Part shown: piece by piece, positions 17,787 to 28,008 of the stretch
Layout: each line of letters starts with the position of its first letter
Numbering within the stretch: position 1 is the first letter of the stretch
NCBI GenBank assembly: GCA_016778985.1
Contig: JADHOM010000011.1
Location: forward strand, 1-60,272
Source of the DNA: Alphaproteobacteria bacterium
GTDB taxonomy: Bacteria > Pseudomonadota > Alphaproteobacteria > Puniceispirillales > UBA1172
Length of the DNA: 60,272 nt
Direction of reading: 5' to 3'
Made by a program: the position numbers and the translations under genes
The notes under the pieces: model-generated
Database searches by the model: none
What the model saw: the letters and a program-made list of their open reading frames with translations, nothing else
What the model was told of the DNA's origin: nothing

Positions 17787-18409
17787 TCATGCCAGCTAAC
17801 CCTCAAAACCCTCAAAACCACAACGCCTCCCAAGCGCTTGTAACGCCAGCAGCATGGCGCGAGTTGCTCGTTGACAGGGTAATCCCTAGCCCTGAAAGAG
17901 CTCCGGATGGGTTAAGGGCATCATCGGTGCTTGTGCCAGTGATTATTGATCATGAGCGGCCCTATTTGATCCTGACAAAACGCACCGCCCATTTGCCGTC
18001 ACATGCGGGTCAAATCTGTTTTCCGGGCGGTAAGATTGAGCGGGGAGAATCAGTGCTGGACGCGGCCTTGCGGGAGAGTCATGAGGAGATTAGCCTAAGC
18101 CCTGAATTGGTTGAGCCTTTGGGCTTCTTGCCGAGTGTTGTGGCGGCAGGAAGGTTTCATATTGCCCCTGTCTTGGGGCTAGTAAATCCCAATGTTAATT
18201 TGGTTGCTAATCCAGCTGAGGTTGAACGGATACTGCCTCTTCCCCTTGATATAGCGCTTGATCATCGCCATTTCCGTGAAGAGACCATAAGTAATCATGG
18301 CCAGTATTATAAAACATGGGTAATTGATCATCACGAAGAATATATCTGGGGGGCAACCGCCAGAATTATTGTTCAGTGGCATGCCGCACTAAACGGGGTG
18401 ACGACTTAA
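17783..18409 (+). CDS. NUDIX hydrolase, CoA pyrophosphatase type
   Basis: Protein of 208 aa. The NUDIX box is complete (GGKIERGE, then LRESHEEI), with the upstream LTKRTAHLPSHAGQICFPGG signature of the CoA pyrophosphatase (NudL) group, which cleaves CoA to 3',5'-ADP and phosphopantetheine. The N-terminus contains a 9-bp tandem duplication read as NPQNPQN. The start overlaps the DUF1285 stop by ATGA. Assignment to CoA rather than another nucleoside diphosphate derivative rests on the PGG signature. Confidence 0.85.
   Translation: MIMPANPQNPQNHNASQALVTPAAWRELLVDRVIPSPERAPDGLRASSVLVPVIIDHERPYLILTKRTAHLPSHAGQICFPGGKIERGESVLDAALRESHEEISLSPELVEPLGFLPSVVAAGRFHIAPVLGLVNPNVNLVANPAEVERILPLPLDIALDHRHFREETISNHGQYYKTWVIDHHEEYIWGATARIIVQWHAALNGVTT
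17798..17815 (+). repeat. Two 9-bp tandem copies inside the NUDIX gene
   Basis: AACCCTCAA occurs twice back to back and a third, degenerate copy follows. The repeat keeps the reading frame and adds Asn-Pro-Gln triplets to the non-conserved N-terminus. Confidence 0.8.
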
Positions 18410-18475
18410 TACTGACCAATTCGTGTTGTGATTATGGGCAGTTTGATAAGCGAAAAAAATGAGAAAGGATAAGCC

Positions 18476-18784
18476 ATGCTTCGCCTTGCAATAATATTAG
18501 TTGCTATCGCTCTTGGTATTACCATTGGTATTGCCATAGCCAGCCGCTATCAGCGCAATAAGGCAGAACAAATGATTGACGTCGATGCGGAATATGAGCG
18601 CGATAGCTCGGTTAAGGCTACGATCAAATCTTTACTGCCGTGGGTCATTGGATTTGCTGTGATTTTTGGCGGCTTGATGCTGCTGGTCAATCCAGAAAAG
18701 GCAGAAATAGATCAGCCGTATTTTCCGGCAACGCTTGAAGATGGTAAACTTAAACCCCATCATTTCGGCGAAGATAATGAGTGA
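18476..18784 (+). CDS. Small two-helix membrane protein between NUDIX and CCA genes
   Basis: Protein of 102 aa with two hydrophobic helices (about residues 3-23 and 54-72) separated by a charged segment (RYQRNKAEQMIDVDAEYERD) and a polar tail. No family is firmly recognised. Its position between a NUDIX hydrolase and the CCA-adding enzyme is where many alphaproteobacteria have a small membrane protein of the DUF6111 kind, which is my tentative reading. AAAGGATAAGCC before the ATG is a good ribosome site. Its stop overlaps the next start by one base (TGATG). Confidence 0.7.
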   Translation: MLRLAIILVAIALGITIGIAIASRYQRNKAEQMIDVDAEYERDSSVKATIKSLLPWVIGFAVIFGGLMLLVNPEKAEIDQPYFPATLEDGKLKPHHFGEDNE

Positions 18785-20148
18785 TGACAAAAGACCACTC
18801 CCATTCTGGCATTGGTGCTTCTATCGGCTCATCTCATCTTGAGCAAGACAAAGCCCGATTGCTAGACCTCGAATTACCGCGGCAGATCATTGATGCTCTT
18901 GCTTTATATGATGTCGATATACGGTTTTGTGGGGGTGTTGTCAGAGACCTCATGACAGGGCAATTATGCTGGCCACATCTAGATATAGATATGGCATCGC
19001 CAATGCCCCCAGATCAGGCAAGCGCAATTCTCAAAAAAGCGGGATTAAAAGTCATCCCAACAGGTATTGCGCACGGCACGATTACGGTAATTGAGGCATC
19101 TGACCCTGGCTTAAAAGTTGAGCTAACGACCTTGCGCGCCGAATATGAACCCGATGGTCGTCATGCTAAGGTCAGTTTTATTGATGATTGGTTGGCCGAT
19201 GCCGAGCGCCGAGATTTCACATTTAATAGTCTTTATATGACAGCATCAGGTGATATTTTTGACCCTTTTGATGGCATGTCTGATCTTAAAGCTGGGATTG
19301 TTCGGTTTATTGGTGATCCGAAAGACCGACTGGCCGAAGATTATCTGCGAATATTTCGCTATTTTCGGTTCTATGCCCGATTTGGCAAAACGGCGATTGA
19401 TCCTCTAACCGCAACAGCCTTATCCAATGCGCTCACTTATATTGACACCCTATCAGTGGAACGTATCGCATCCGAGCTTAAGAAAATCATGGAATATCAA
19501 TCGCTTGCTACGATCACCATGATGGATAATCTAGGCGTATGGCAGGCGCTGACAGGGGGGCAGGTATGGGCTGACCATTATGCTGATCTGCTTGATCTGA
19601 CACGCGGTCATGAGGGCGCTAATGAGGGGGGGCAGAATGCGCAGGCTCTGCTTGGCTTAGCAGTGCTTTTATCAGCGACTTTAGGTGAGGGGCTAGCCAA
19701 ACGGGTAAAGCTATCGCGGAAAGAGACGCAATCGTTAATACGGATGGCAACGCCGTTACTGCCGCAGCAGCTGGATATTTTGTTATCACCCAATTATCGG
19801 CAAGAATGTTGGCGGTTATGTCATCGCCATAACTGGTCATTAGCCGATATTATGGGCGCTTTTATCAACTCTGTGATTTTAAGGCAGACCAATTTACCCT
19901 CAACCAAGCGACTGCCAAGTGATGATCTGCGGCAACAGATCAGCCGCATAGGACGAGCAGAATGGCCAGATATGCCGATTAATGGCAATGATATCCGTGA
20001 TGCATTAGACGCTGAGAGCGCCCCATACACAGGAAAACAGGTGGGGGAGATATTAACCGCGCTTGAAGATATCTGGGTTGAGCAAGGGTTTGTTCCAAAT
20101 CGCCGCACCCTGTTAACGCGGCTTGATGCCATCCGTGCAAAAGATTAG
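18784..20148 (+). CDS. CCA tRNA nucleotidyltransferase
   Basis: Protein of 454 aa of the class II polymerase beta superfamily that adds or repairs the 3' CCA of tRNA. Visible motifs are RFCGGVVRDLM (GG...R-D), the DIDMA metal-binding pair, RRDFTFNSLYM (motif B) and DRLAEDYLRIFRYFRF. The C-terminal half is helical, as in family members. The ATG at 18784 is preferred over the GTG one codon earlier because of one-base coupling with the upstream stop. It also carries an unusually Gly/Glu-rich loop near residue 280 (HEGANEGGQN). Confidence 0.93.
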   Translation: MTKDHSHSGIGASIGSSHLEQDKARLLDLELPRQIIDALALYDVDIRFCGGVVRDLMTGQLCWPHLDIDMASPMPPDQASAILKKAGLKVIPTGIAHGTITVIEASDPGLKVELTTLRAEYEPDGRHAKVSFIDDWLADAERRDFTFNSLYMTASGDIFDPFDGMSDLKAGIVRFIGDPKDRLAEDYLRIFRYFRFYARFGKTAIDPLTATALSNALTYIDTLSVERIASELKKIMEYQSLATITMMDNLGVWQALTGGQVWADHYADLLDLTRGHEGANEGGQNAQALLGLAVLLSATLGEGLAKRVKLSRKETQSLIRMATPLLPQQLDILLSPNYRQECWRLCHRHNWSLADIMGAFINSVILRQTNLPSTKRLPSDDLRQQISRIGRAEWPDMPINGNDIRDALDAESAPYTGKQVGEILTALEDIWVEQGFVPNRRTLLTRLDAIRAKD

Positions 20149-20202
20149 CCTATGAGATCACCTATAAGCACTTTAAATGCCTGACATAGAAAGCGCAGAA
20201 AC

Positions 20203-21111
20203 ATGAGCGAGCGCAAGCCATCCTCAACGCCATCAGAAGCCATTGATAAAGCCACCTTTATAAGCAGGCAAGGGTTGGCATCGGCATGGTTCAAAGAATT
20301 GCGTGACCGCATCAGAGCTGCCTTTGAGACAATCGAAGATGACTATGTGGCAGCCCATCCAGAGGTTGGCGAGGCTGGCCGGTTTGAAGAAACGCCTTGG
20401 CAGAGAGAAGGCGGCGGCGGTGGTGTCATGTCTGTCATGAAGGGGCAGGTTTTTGAAAAGGTGGGGGTTAATATTTCAACCGTTAATGGTGAGTTTAGTG
20501 AAGCCTTTCGCGGGCAAATTCCGGGGGCAGCGGATAACCCCATCTTTTGGGCAAGCGGCATATCGCTGGTTGCCCATATGCGTAATCCCTATGTGCCAGC
20601 GGTCCATATGAATACCCGATATATCAATACGGGCGGTAATCCGGGCAAACGCTGGTTTGGTGGTGGTGCCGATTTAACGCCAATTATCTGGAATGATACG
20701 GATGTTGCGGATTTCCATGCCAGTCTCAAAACATGTTGTGATGCGCATCAGCCAAATTATTATGCTGATTATAGCGCCTGGTGTGATGATTACTTCACCT
20801 TAAAACACCGTAATGAAAAACGTGGTGCTGGCGGGATTTTTTATGACTACCTTGATAAGGGTGATTTTAATGCTGAGTTTGCGTTCACCCGTGATGTTGG
20901 GTTGGCGTTTCTTGATATCTATCCGCGATTGGTGCAGCGGCGGATGGAAGACGCATTTTCCGAAGCTGACAGAGAATACCAGCTGGTTCGCCGTGGCCGT
21001 TATGTTGAGTTTAATTTGCTCTATGATAGAGGAACAGTGTTTGGCTTAAATACGGGCGGTAATGTTGAGGCGATATTGATGTCTTTGCCGCCAGAAGCGC
21101 GCTGGCCCTAA
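20203..21111 (+). CDS. hemF: Oxygen-dependent coproporphyrinogen III oxidase
   Basis: Protein of 302 aa catalysing oxidative decarboxylation of coproporphyrinogen III to protoporphyrinogen IX in haem synthesis, in the cytosol. Landmarks are [42 protein letters not shown] and [18 protein letters not shown]. The protein ends shortly after LPPEARW, without the longer tail of the E. coli enzyme; no displaced reading frame continues it, so this looks natural. Its presence indicates aerobic metabolism, fitting the bc1 genes that follow. Confidence 0.96.
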   Translation: MSERKPSSTPSEAIDKATFISRQGLASAWFKELRDRIRAAFETIEDDYVAAHPEVGEAGRFEETPWQREGGGGGVMSVMKGQVFEKVGVNISTVNGEFSEAFRGQIPGAADNPIFWASGISLVAHMRNPYVPAVHMNTRYINTGGNPGKRWFGGGADLTPIIWNDTDVADFHASLKTCCDAHQPNYYADYSAWCDDYFTLKHRNEKRGAGGIFYDYLDKGDFNAEFAFTRDVGLAFLDIYPRLVQRRMEDAFSEADREYQLVRRGRYVEFNLLYDRGTVFGLNTGGNVEAILMSLPPEARWP

Positions 21112-21225
21112 ATCCCATAAATCTGCCCTATCCGGCCTTGTGATAAGACATTATGAATTGGGGCAGTAATTAGGGCAATTGGTCGCAGATACCCCATATC
21201 AGGCATAGCACTAGCCATTATTTGC

Positions 21226-21254
21226 TTGGTCAGGATTATGCGTGTCGGTATAGT
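21226..21254 (+). promoter_or_regulatory. Candidate sigma-70 promoter of petABC
   Basis: TTGGTC (21226-21231) and TATAGT (21249-21254) with an ideal 17-base spacer, about 70 bases before the petA ATG. The 212-base space after hemF holds nothing else recognisable. Confidence 0.45.
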
Positions 21255-21323
21255 ATCTATGAAAATAAAGTGTTATCGCACTATGGATGGTTTGAGACCA
21301 TAAGTATGCTTTAAGGGGGACAC

Positions 21324-21854
21324 ATGAGCGATACCGTGGAAAATCAGGGACGGCGGGATTTTATTGTCGTTGCCACCAACACTATGCTGGCAGTTGGTGC
21401 CGCTGCTGTTGCCTATCCTTTTATCAACCAGATGAATCCAGCGGCTGATACATTGGCGCTTTCCTCAATTGAGGTGGATGTTTCTGGTATTGAAGAAGGT
21501 CAGGCGATTACGGTTAAATGGCGCGGTAAGCCAGTTTTTATTCGTCATCGTACGGCTGCTGAGATTGAACTAGCTGGCCAAGTCAATTTGGATGATCTGC
21601 GTGATCCCGAAGGAGATATGGATCGTGTTGAAAAGCCAGAATATCTGGTCATTCAGGGCATATGCACGCATTTAGGCTGTGTTCCACTAGGACAAAAAAT
21701 TGGTGAAGTCAAAGGTGATTACAATGGCTGGTTCTGCCCATGCCATGGCTCACATTACGATACATCAGGCCGTATTCGTAAAGGTCCCGCACCAACAAAT
21801 CTTGAGGTGCCTCCTTATGCATTTCTTTCAGATAACGTCATTAAGATTGGCTAA
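21324..21854 (+). CDS. petA: Ubiquinol-cytochrome c reductase iron-sulfur (Rieske) subunit
   Basis: Rieske subunit (176 aa) of the bc1 complex. It has an N-terminal twin-arginine signal/anchor ([10 protein letters not shown] then a hydrophobic helix) and the 2Fe-2S ligands C114-T-H116 (CTHLGC) and C138-P-C-H141 (CPCHGSHYD). It takes electrons from ubiquinol at the Qo site and passes them to cytochrome c1. AAGGGGG before the ATG is a strong ribosome site. It is the first gene of petABC. Confidence 0.97.
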   Translation: MSDTVENQGRRDFIVVATNTMLAVGAAAVAYPFINQMNPAADTLALSSIEVDVSGIEEGQAITVKWRGKPVFIRHRTAAEIELAGQVNLDDLRDPEGDMDRVEKPEYLVIQGICTHLGCVPLGQKIGEVKGDYNGWFCPCHGSHYDTSGRIRKGPAPTNLEVPPYAFLSDNVIKIG

Positions 21855-21868
21855 CCGGAGTTTATAAT

Positions 21869-23125
21869 ATGTCATCTCCTGAGTTTAAGAATCCCGTAGT
21901 TAAATGGATTGATCACCGGCTTCCGGTGTTTAGCTTCATGCATCATGAATTGCATGAATATCCTACTCCTAGAAACTTATCCTATTTGTGGAATTTAGGG
22001 TCACTAGCTGGTTTAGCGCTAGTCACCATGATAGTTACTGGCATTATTCTGGCCATGCACTACACGCCACATGTTGATCACGCCTTTGAATCGGTGGAAC
22101 GCATTATGCGTGATGTTAATCATGGATGGTTAATCCGCTATATTCATATGAATGGCGCCAGTTTCTTTTTTATTGTTGTGTATATTCATATATTCCGTGG
22201 GCTCTATTATGGCTCCTATAAAGCCCCGCGAGAATTATTGTGGATACTTGGTGTGCTGATCTTATTGCTGATGATGGCAACCGCTTTCATGGGTTATGTT
22301 CTGCCTTGGGGACAGATGAGTTTTTGGGGCGCCACAGTAATTACTAACCTGTTTTCTGCTATCCCTTGGGTTGGCGACAGTATTGTTGTCTGGCTATGGG
22401 GTGGATTTTCGGTTGATAATCCTACATTGAGCCGGTTTTTTGCGCTCCATTATCTGATGCCATTTATGATTGTTGGTGTTGTTATTCTGCATATTATTGC
22501 TTTGCATCGCTTTGGATCTAATAACCCATTAGGGATTGATGTTAGCGGTAAGCAAGATACCATTCCTTTTCATCCTTATTACACCAGTAAGGATTTGTTT
22601 GGGGCGATGGTCTTTCTGACAATCTTTGCATCAGCTATTTTCTTCTATCCGAACTTCCTTGGGCATCCCGATAACTATATCCCGGCAAACCCATTGCAGA
22701 CACCAGCGCATATCGTGCCGGAATGGTACTTCCTGCCATTCTATGCAATCTTGCGGGCTATTCCTGATAAATTAGGTGGTGTGTTGTTTATGTTTGGGGC
22801 GATTGCCGTGCTCTTCATCTTGCCGTGGCTTGATCGGTCACCGGTAAGAAGCGGCCGCTTCCGTCCACTGTTCAAGCTGTTTTTCTGGGTCTTGTTAGCG
22901 GACTGTGTTCTGCTTGGCTATCTCGGTGGTAAACCTGCTGAGGGTATTTATGTGACGCTGTCACGTCTGGCCACGGCTTATTACTTCATTCACTTCCTCG
23001 TGATATTGCCACTGTTATCCGTTGTTGAAAAAACGCGACCATTGCCACAATCGATCTCAATGCCAGTTACAGGTGCCGGGATGAGCGCGGCGCCAGCGGC
23101 TAAAAGGGGGAAGGCCGATGTTTAA
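21869..23125 (+). CDS. petB: Cytochrome b of the bc1 complex
   Basis: Polytopic membrane protein of 418 aa carrying both b-type haems. Typical segments are [64 protein letters not shown] and the Qo-site [13 protein letters not shown]. The length is the full-length (fused b6/IV) form of proteobacteria. A short Ala/Gly/Lys tail follows the last helix. Its stop overlaps the petC start by 8 bases. Confidence 0.97.
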   Translation: MSSPEFKNPVVKWIDHRLPVFSFMHHELHEYPTPRNLSYLWNLGSLAGLALVTMIVTGIILAMHYTPHVDHAFESVERIMRDVNHGWLIRYIHMNGASFFFIVVYIHIFRGLYYGSYKAPRELLWILGVLILLLMMATAFMGYVLPWGQMSFWGATVITNLFSAIPWVGDSIVVWLWGGFSVDNPTLSRFFALHYLMPFMIVGVVILHIIALHRFGSNNPLGIDVSGKQDTIPFHPYYTSKDLFGAMVFLTIFASAIFFYPNFLGHPDNYIPANPLQTPAHIVPEWYFLPFYAILRAIPDKLGGVLFMFGAIAVLFILPWLDRSPVRSGRFRPLFKLFFWVLLADCVLLGYLGGKPAEGIYVTLSRLATAYYFIHFLVILPLLSVVEKTRPLPQSISMPVTGAGMSAAPAAKRGKADV

Positions 23126-23903
23126 GCGCGTCAGTCAAATTATCTGTGCTGGGGGGATTGCTGTTCTTGCTAGTATGGGGGGCATGGCACCAGCTATGGC
23201 AGCTGGCGCCGGTGGTGATATTGTCGAACATGATTGGACATTTGATGGCCCGTTCGGGTTCTTTGACAAAGCCTCACTTCAGCGTGGATTTCAAGTCTAT
23301 CGTGAAGTCTGTGCATCTTGCCACGGGCTTGAATATATTGCCTTTCGTAACTTTTCTGATCTCGGCTATTCAGAGGCTGAGATTAAGGCGATTGCGGCTG
23401 AATACGACGTGACTGATGGCCCGAATGAAGAAGGCGAGATGTTCACGCGGGCGGCAATTCCTGCGGATCGTGTGCCGTCTCCATATGCAAATGAAAACGC
23501 TGCCCGGGCATTTAATGGTGGTGCTTACCCACCTGATTTGTCATTGATCACTAAGGCAAGGCCAAACGGGGCTAATTACCTTTACAGCCTGCTCGTTGGC
23601 TATAAGGATGCGCCACAGGGCAAAGAGGTTCCCGATGGCATGTATTATAATACGGCTTATAGTGGTAATTTGATTGCCATGCCTCAACCGCTTTATGGCG
23701 ATGATATTGAGCTTGCCGGCGACGGTGATACCTCCATTGAAGCCTTGGCTGAGGATCTTGTTGCCTTCCTAGCTTGGGCGGCAGAGCCTGAAATGGAATC
23801 GCGTAAACGGACAGGTATTGCCGTTATGCTATTCCTGTTTGTGATGTGTTTCGTATCCTATGGTTCTATGCGCTATATCTGGGCAGATATCAAAAAGAAG
23901 TAA
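23118..23903 (+). CDS. petC: Cytochrome c1 of the bc1 complex
   Basis: Protein of 261 aa with a signal peptide cleaved around AMAAG (residue ~28), a covalent haem site C65-ASC-H69, a likely axial Met in LIAMPQPL, and one C-terminal membrane helix ([19 protein letters not shown]) that anchors it in the inner membrane. It passes electrons from the Rieske centre to soluble or membrane cytochrome c. GGGGGAAGG upstream is the ribosome site inside petB. A strong terminator follows. Confidence 0.97.
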   Translation: MFKRVSQIICAGGIAVLASMGGMAPAMAAGAGGDIVEHDWTFDGPFGFFDKASLQRGFQVYREVCASCHGLEYIAFRNFSDLGYSEAEIKAIAAEYDVTDGPNEEGEMFTRAAIPADRVPSPYANENAARAFNGGAYPPDLSLITKARPNGANYLYSLLVGYKDAPQGKEVPDGMYYNTAYSGNLIAMPQPLYGDDIELAGDGDTSIEALAEDLVAFLAWAAEPEMESRKRTGIAVMLFLFVMCFVSYGSMRYIWADIKKK

Positions 23904-23948
23904 CCCCAGAAGGATATAGTCTTAGGCATCTTGAATCCTATTTTGAAA

Positions 23949-23975
23949 GCGCCAGCCATTGAGCTGGCGTTTTTT
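23949..23975 (+). terminator. Rho-independent terminator of petABC
   Basis: CGCCAGC (23950-23956), a 6-base loop and GCTGGCG (23963-23969), followed by six T residues. It lies 46 bases past the petC stop. Confidence 0.88.
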
Positions 23976-24070
23976 ATGATGGGGAATTCATTTGACAGTA
24001 AAGAAGCTTTCAGTCCAGTCTGAAATAATAGTCATCTTAATCTGAAACTCTTGTGGATATGGAGGTGAAA

Positions 24071-24307
24071 ATGCCGGACGTAGCAGTTGTACAAAAACTG
24101 ATCTGTGAAGAATGTGGTACCCAGTTTAATTGTGGCTCGACCAAAGAGCATAGTTGCTGGTGTATGAATCTGCCCAATATGCGCGGTCAATTTGATCTTG
24201 CCGGCTCTTGTCTTTGCCCTGATTGTCTGACATTAGGCCAAGCCAAAGCGATTACCAAACAGCGCAAATCACGCCAAGCTGTGCGCCAAAAAAACGCCAT
24301 TAGATAG
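24071..24307 (+). CDS. Cysteine-rich CWC family protein
   Basis: Small protein of 78 aa recognised as the cysteine-rich CWC family: CEECGTQFNC, then CWC and a final CLCPDC. The paired cysteines suggest one or two zinc-binding sites. Function is unknown. The ATG at 24071 is chosen because GGAGG lies five bases before it; an in-frame ATG 18 bases earlier has no such site. It stands alone after petABC and is convergent with ychF (16-base gap). Confidence 0.83.
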   Translation: MPDVAVVQKLICEECGTQFNCGSTKEHSCWCMNLPNMRGQFDLAGSCLCPDCLTLGQAKAITKQRKSRQAVRQKNAIR

Positions 24308-24323
24308 TCAGATCAAAGCCAGA

Positions 24324-25424
24324 TTAAACATTAAAGCGGAAATGAAATACGTCGCCATCTTTGACCAGATAGTCGCTGCCCTCAATACGTAATTTGCCAG
24401 CATCTTTAGCGCCAGCCTCGCCTTGATTGTTGATATAATCATCAAAAGAAATTGTCTCAGCACGAATAAAACCTCGCTGAAAATCACTATGAATAACCCC
24501 TGCTGCCTCAGGTGCTTTTGCGCCATCCCGCACTGTCCAAGCGCGCGCTTCTTTTGGTCCCGCAGTGAAAAAGGTAATGAGGTTGAGCAATTTATATCCG
24601 GCCTTAATCATGCGGGCTAGACCCGCTTCTTCAAGCCCTAGATCATTGAGAAACTCTTTTTTCTCATCAGCTTCAAGGGAAATAATCTCCGATTCAATGG
24701 CTGCTGAGACAACAACCATATCAGCGCCTTCAGCAGCCGCTTTCTCGGCGACTTTTTGGGTCAGTGAATTACCCGAAACGGCATCATCTTCGGAAACATT
24801 ACAGACATACAGCACAGGCTTTCCAGTTAGCAGTTGCAAGCCGGGTAAGGCTTTCCTCTCATCTTCATCAAGGGTTGGGATAGCTCGTGCCGGAATACCT
24901 TCAGCAAGGCCATCTCTTAATTTTTCCATAGTACCCATCAAGGCTTTGGCGTCTTTATCTTGTCCGCGTGCCTTTTTGATCAGATTGGCGAGGCGCTTTT
25001 CTACCGAATCTAAATCAGCAAGCATCAATTCTGTTTCCACTGTTTCAGCATCACGGATAGGATCAATGCTATCATCAACATGGGTAATATTACTATCTTC
25101 AAAGCAGCGCAGAACATGGGCAATGGCATCAACTTCTCTGATATTGGCAAGAAACTGATTACCCAACCCTTCGCCTTTGCTAGCGCCTCTGACAAGACCG
25201 GCGATATCAACAAACTCAAGCTGAGTTGGCAGGATTTGGGCGGATTTTGCAATGGCAGCTAATTGATCCAGCCGCCCATCAGGCACCGCAACACGACCAG
25301 TATTTGGCTCAATCGTACAGAAAGGATAGTTCGCCGCATCGGCTGCCGCGCTCTCTGTCAGGGCATTAAACAGGGTGGATTTACCGACATTTGGCAATCC
25401 AACAATTCCGCAATTAAAGCCCAT
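24324..25424 (-). CDS. ychF: Redox-regulated ATPase YchF (Obg-like GTPase family)
   Basis: Protein of 366 aa. It has the P-loop [15 protein letters not shown], a switch region [22 protein letters not shown], a coiled-coil insertion in the middle and a C-terminal TGS domain ([14 protein letters not shown] onward). The family prefers ATP and binds ribosomes in stress and redox responses. AAGGAG upstream of the ATG is clear. It is the last gene of the prs-rplY-pth-ychF run. Confidence 0.97.
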   Translation of the reverse strand: MGFNCGIVGLPNVGKSTLFNALTESAAADAANYPFCTIEPNTGRVAVPDGRLDQLAAIAKSAQILPTQLEFVDIAGLVRGASKGEGLGNQFLANIREVDAIAHVLRCFEDSNITHVDDSIDPIRDAETVETELMLADLDSVEKRLANLIKKARGQDKDAKALMGTMEKLRDGLAEGIPARAIPTLDEDERKALPGLQLLTGKPVLYVCNVSEDDAVSGNSLTQKVAEKAAAEGADMVVVSAAIESEIISLEADEKKEFLNDLGLEEAGLARMIKAGYKLLNLITFFTAGPKEARAWTVRDGAKAPEAAGVIHSDFQRGFIRAETISFDDYINNQGEAGAKDAGKLRIEGSDYLVKDGDVFHFRFNV

Positions 25425-25455
25425 TTCATGTCTCCTTCAATCTTTGGGATGATGA

Positions 25456-26049
25456 TTAAGAATTATCTTCGGTTGGCTTTGGAGCAGGGGCTTTATGGGC
25501 AACTGCCGTCATGAAGGCTTCGTGACCGCTCTTATCCCATAGAGGCCAAAGATCGGTCATCACATCGAGCAATGGCGATAACCACAGCAAATCAGCTTTA
25601 TCAAAATCAGATAAGACATGGCGATCAAGATCAGCCCCAAAGCGCGGCCTGCCAACACCAATCCGCAGCCGCCAGTAATCTTGACCAAGATGACGATCAA
25701 TATCCCGAAGGCCATTATGACCGCCGTGACCACCAGCTTGTTTTACCCGTATCTTACCTGCCGCTAGATCAATCTCATCATGGATAACAATCAAGTTGTC
25801 AGAAGTCTCTTTATAGAATGTCATTAGTTCGGCAACAGGCAGACCAGACCTGTTCATAAAAGAGAGAGGCTTGAACAACAGCGTCTTATTGCCATCAATC
25901 AAGCCTTCGGCTAATTTGCCGCCAAACTTATTTTTCCAGCTGGAAAATCCATAGTGATCAGCAAGATGATCGACCATCATGAAGCCGACATTGTGGCGAT
26001 GCGATGCATAGCGCGTTCCAGGATTACCAAGACCTGTAACGATACGCAT
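25456..26049 (-). CDS. pth: Peptidyl-tRNA hydrolase
   Basis: Protein of 197 aa that releases tRNA from peptidyl-tRNA dropped off ribosomes. Conserved features are GLGNPG with Asn 9, the catalytic His in HRHNVGF (His 19), FMNRSG, HDEIDL with the catalytic Asp, and GGHGGHNGLR. ATG 26049 with GGGAG five bases upstream is preferred over GTG one codon earlier. It lies between rplY and ychF, the usual order. Confidence 0.96.
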   Translation of the reverse strand: MRIVTGLGNPGTRYASHRHNVGFMMVDHLADHYGFSSWKNKFGGKLAEGLIDGNKTLLFKPLSFMNRSGLPVAELMTFYKETSDNLIVIHDEIDLAAGKIRVKQAGGHGGHNGLRDIDRHLGQDYWRLRIGVGRPRFGADLDRHVLSDFDKADLLWLSPLLDVMTDLWPLWDKSGHEAFMTAVAHKAPAPKPTEDNS

Positions 26050-26082
26050 CACATCTCCCTCAAGTGAAGGTCAGCAAAAAGC

Positions 26083-26727
26083 CTATTCTTCTGATGTCTC
26101 TGCTTCGCCCTCACCATCACCTGCACCTTCTTCTGTCTCGGTTTCATCTTTTTCAACTTCGACGGTTGGTGCGGCAATTGTTGCGATAGTGAAATCTCTA
26201 TCGGTGATTGTTGGCTCAGCATGTTCAGGTAGTTCAATGGCACTGATATGGATCGAATCGCCAATCTCAGTTCCAGCCAAATCCACCGTTAAGTTTTCAG
26301 GAATATGAGTAGCTGCACAGTTCATTTCAATCTCATACCGAACAACGTTCAATACACCACCGCTTTTCAAACCGGGCGAGGTATCTTCGTTCAAAAACAC
26401 AACGGGGATCATGACAGTAACGGTTGATGATGCTGTAATGCGAAGAAAATCAATATGCAGTGGCCGATCATTGACCGGATGAAACTGAATATCTCGTGTC
26501 AGCACATTTGAGGATTTGCCCTCAACATCTATATTGATCAAGCTACTCATGATACCCGGTTGGCTGATTATTTTACTAAAAGTGTTGGCATCAATATTGA
26601 TAGTTTCAGGGGCTTCTTTACCACCATAAATGACGGCAGGAATGAGACCAGATCGACGAGCCGCCCGGGCGGACCCCTTACCAGCCCGGTCACGCTTAGT
26701 CGCGCTCAAATTAATATTGTTTGACAT
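26083..26727 (-). CDS. rplY: 50S ribosomal protein L25, Ctc form
   Basis: Protein of 214 aa with the N-terminal L25 5S-rRNA-binding domain (RDRAGKGSARAARRSGLIPAVIYG), the C-terminal TL5/Ctc domain, and a very acidic Glu-rich tail (last ~25 residues), typical of alphaproteobacterial L25/Ctc. GGAG lies seven bases upstream of the ATG. It sits between prs and pth. Confidence 0.95.
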   Translation of the reverse strand: MSNNINLSATKRDRAGKGSARAARRSGLIPAVIYGGKEAPETINIDANTFSKIISQPGIMSSLINIDVEGKSSNVLTRDIQFHPVNDRPLHIDFLRITASSTVTVMIPVVFLNEDTSPGLKSGGVLNVVRYEIEMNCAATHIPENLTVDLAGTEIGDSIHISAIELPEHAEPTITDRDFTIATIAAPTVEVEKDETETEEGAGDGEGEAETSEE

Positions 26728-26754
26728 GTTAAAACTCCATAATCTGTCAAAACT

Positions 26755-26778
26755 GCCATACCTCCAGGGGTGTATGGC
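26755..26778 (-). promoter_or_regulatory. Leader hairpin between prs and rplY
   Basis: GCCATAC (26755-26761) and GTATGGC (26772-26778) form a perfect 7-bp stem with a 10-base loop, about 30 bases before the rplY ATG. On the minus strand only AGTTTT follows, so it is a poor terminator. A 5'-leader structure or an inefficient terminator of prs are both possible. Confidence 0.4.
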
Positions 26779-26845
26779 TGGATTAGATGCGCATGTTTAG
26801 CCTGAAAATCGCTGATCAGCAAGCGGAATATGCTGTTATTCGGGT

Positions 26846-27778
26846 TTAGTTAAAAAGTGACGAAACAGAGCGTTCTTCATTAATGCGAAGAATAGCCTCA
26901 CCCAAGAGCGGCGCAATAGAAAGCTGACGCACATTATGGGCAACACGCATCGCTTCTGTTGCCAGGATAGTGTCTGTTGTCACCAAGGCTTTCAGCGGTG
27001 ATGACGCAATTCGTGATACCGCCCCACCAGACAACACGCCATGCGTCACATATGCCTCAACCGATAGCGCTCCGCTTTCCATCAAAGCGCTGGCGGCGTT
27101 GCAAAGCGTGCCGCCCGAATCAACAATGTCATCAACCATGATGCAATGCCGGCCCGATACATCACCAATAATATTCATAACCTCAGAGACACCAGCCTTC
27201 TCACGGCGTTTATCAATAATTGCTAGCGCCGCATCAAGCCGCCGGGCCAAGGCACGGGCGCGCACCACACCGCCAACATCAGGCGACACAATCATCAGAT
27301 CACCACTGGAAAAGCGGTCTTTAATATCAGATATCAGAACCGGCGCAGCAAACAGATTATCCGTCGGAATATCAAAGAAGCCTTGAATCTGATCAGCGTG
27401 GAGATCAACGGTAAGAACACGGTCAGCCCCTGCGGAAGTAATTAGGTTAGCAACTAATTTAGCCGATATCGGCGTTCTAGGCCCCGATTTGCGATCTTGT
27501 CTGGCATAACCATAATAAGGGATGACAGCCGTAATACGTCTGGCCGAACCACGTTGAAGCGCATCTAGCGTCACTAGCAATTCCATCAAATTATCGTTGG
27601 CTGGATATGAGGTAGATTGGATGACAAAAACATCCTCACCACGCACATTTTCCTGAATTTCTGCAAAGACTTCCATATCTGCAAACCGCCGAATATCGGC
27701 TTTGGTCATAGGTACATTGAGATAAGTTGCTATGGCTTCAGCAAGCGGTCGATTCGAATTGCAGGCCAGAATTTTCAT
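26846..27778 (-). CDS. prs: Ribose-phosphate pyrophosphokinase
   Basis: Protein of 310 aa making PRPP from ribose 5-phosphate and ATP for nucleotide, His and Trp synthesis. Motifs are [20 protein letters not shown], metal-binding [14 protein letters not shown], the flexible loop DKRREKAGV, and the PRPP-binding [10 protein letters not shown]. It heads the rplY-pth-ychF run. No clear ribosome site is visible before the ATG. The 230-base AT-rich space upstream (27779-28008) shows no recognisable RNA or gene. Confidence 0.97.
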   Translation of the reverse strand: MKILACNSNRPLAEAIATYLNVPMTKADIRRFADMEVFAEIQENVRGEDVFVIQSTSYPANDNLMELLVTLDALQRGSARRITAVIPYYGYARQDRKSGPRTPISAKLVANLITSAGADRVLTVDLHADQIQGFFDIPTDNLFAAPVLISDIKDRFSSGDLMIVSPDVGGVVRARALARRLDAALAIIDKRREKAGVSEVMNIIGDVSGRHCIMVDDIVDSGGTLCNAASALMESGALSVEAYVTHGVLSGGAVSRIASSPLKALVTTDTILATEAMRVAHNVRQLSIAPLLGEAILRINEERSVSSLFN

Positions 27779-28008
27779 TGATAAAAACCAAATCTATTAC
27801 AAAATTGTGATAGCAATTGTAAGACTAGCAATCAAGTTAAAACACCATAAGAAAGTCGGTTTTTTTCTCTATGTAATGATGCATGATGCCAGTAATCCTA
27901 AAAAACATAACATGAAAAAAATAATGAGATGCGGCATTTTAGCTTAGCGTCCTATACAATGAGATAATAATAATGTGTTGTCCATTTTCGCGCTAGTTTA
28001 TGTCAATA

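Noticed and set aside
21098-21150. Frameshift at the end of hemF
   Set aside because: The product ends soon after LPPEARW, shorter than in E. coli, but no other frame downstream continues a HemF-like tail, so it looks like a natural short C-terminus.
27779-28008. Small RNA gene between prs and pgeF
   Set aside because: AT-rich space with no stable hairpin, no terminator and no recognisable RNA family.
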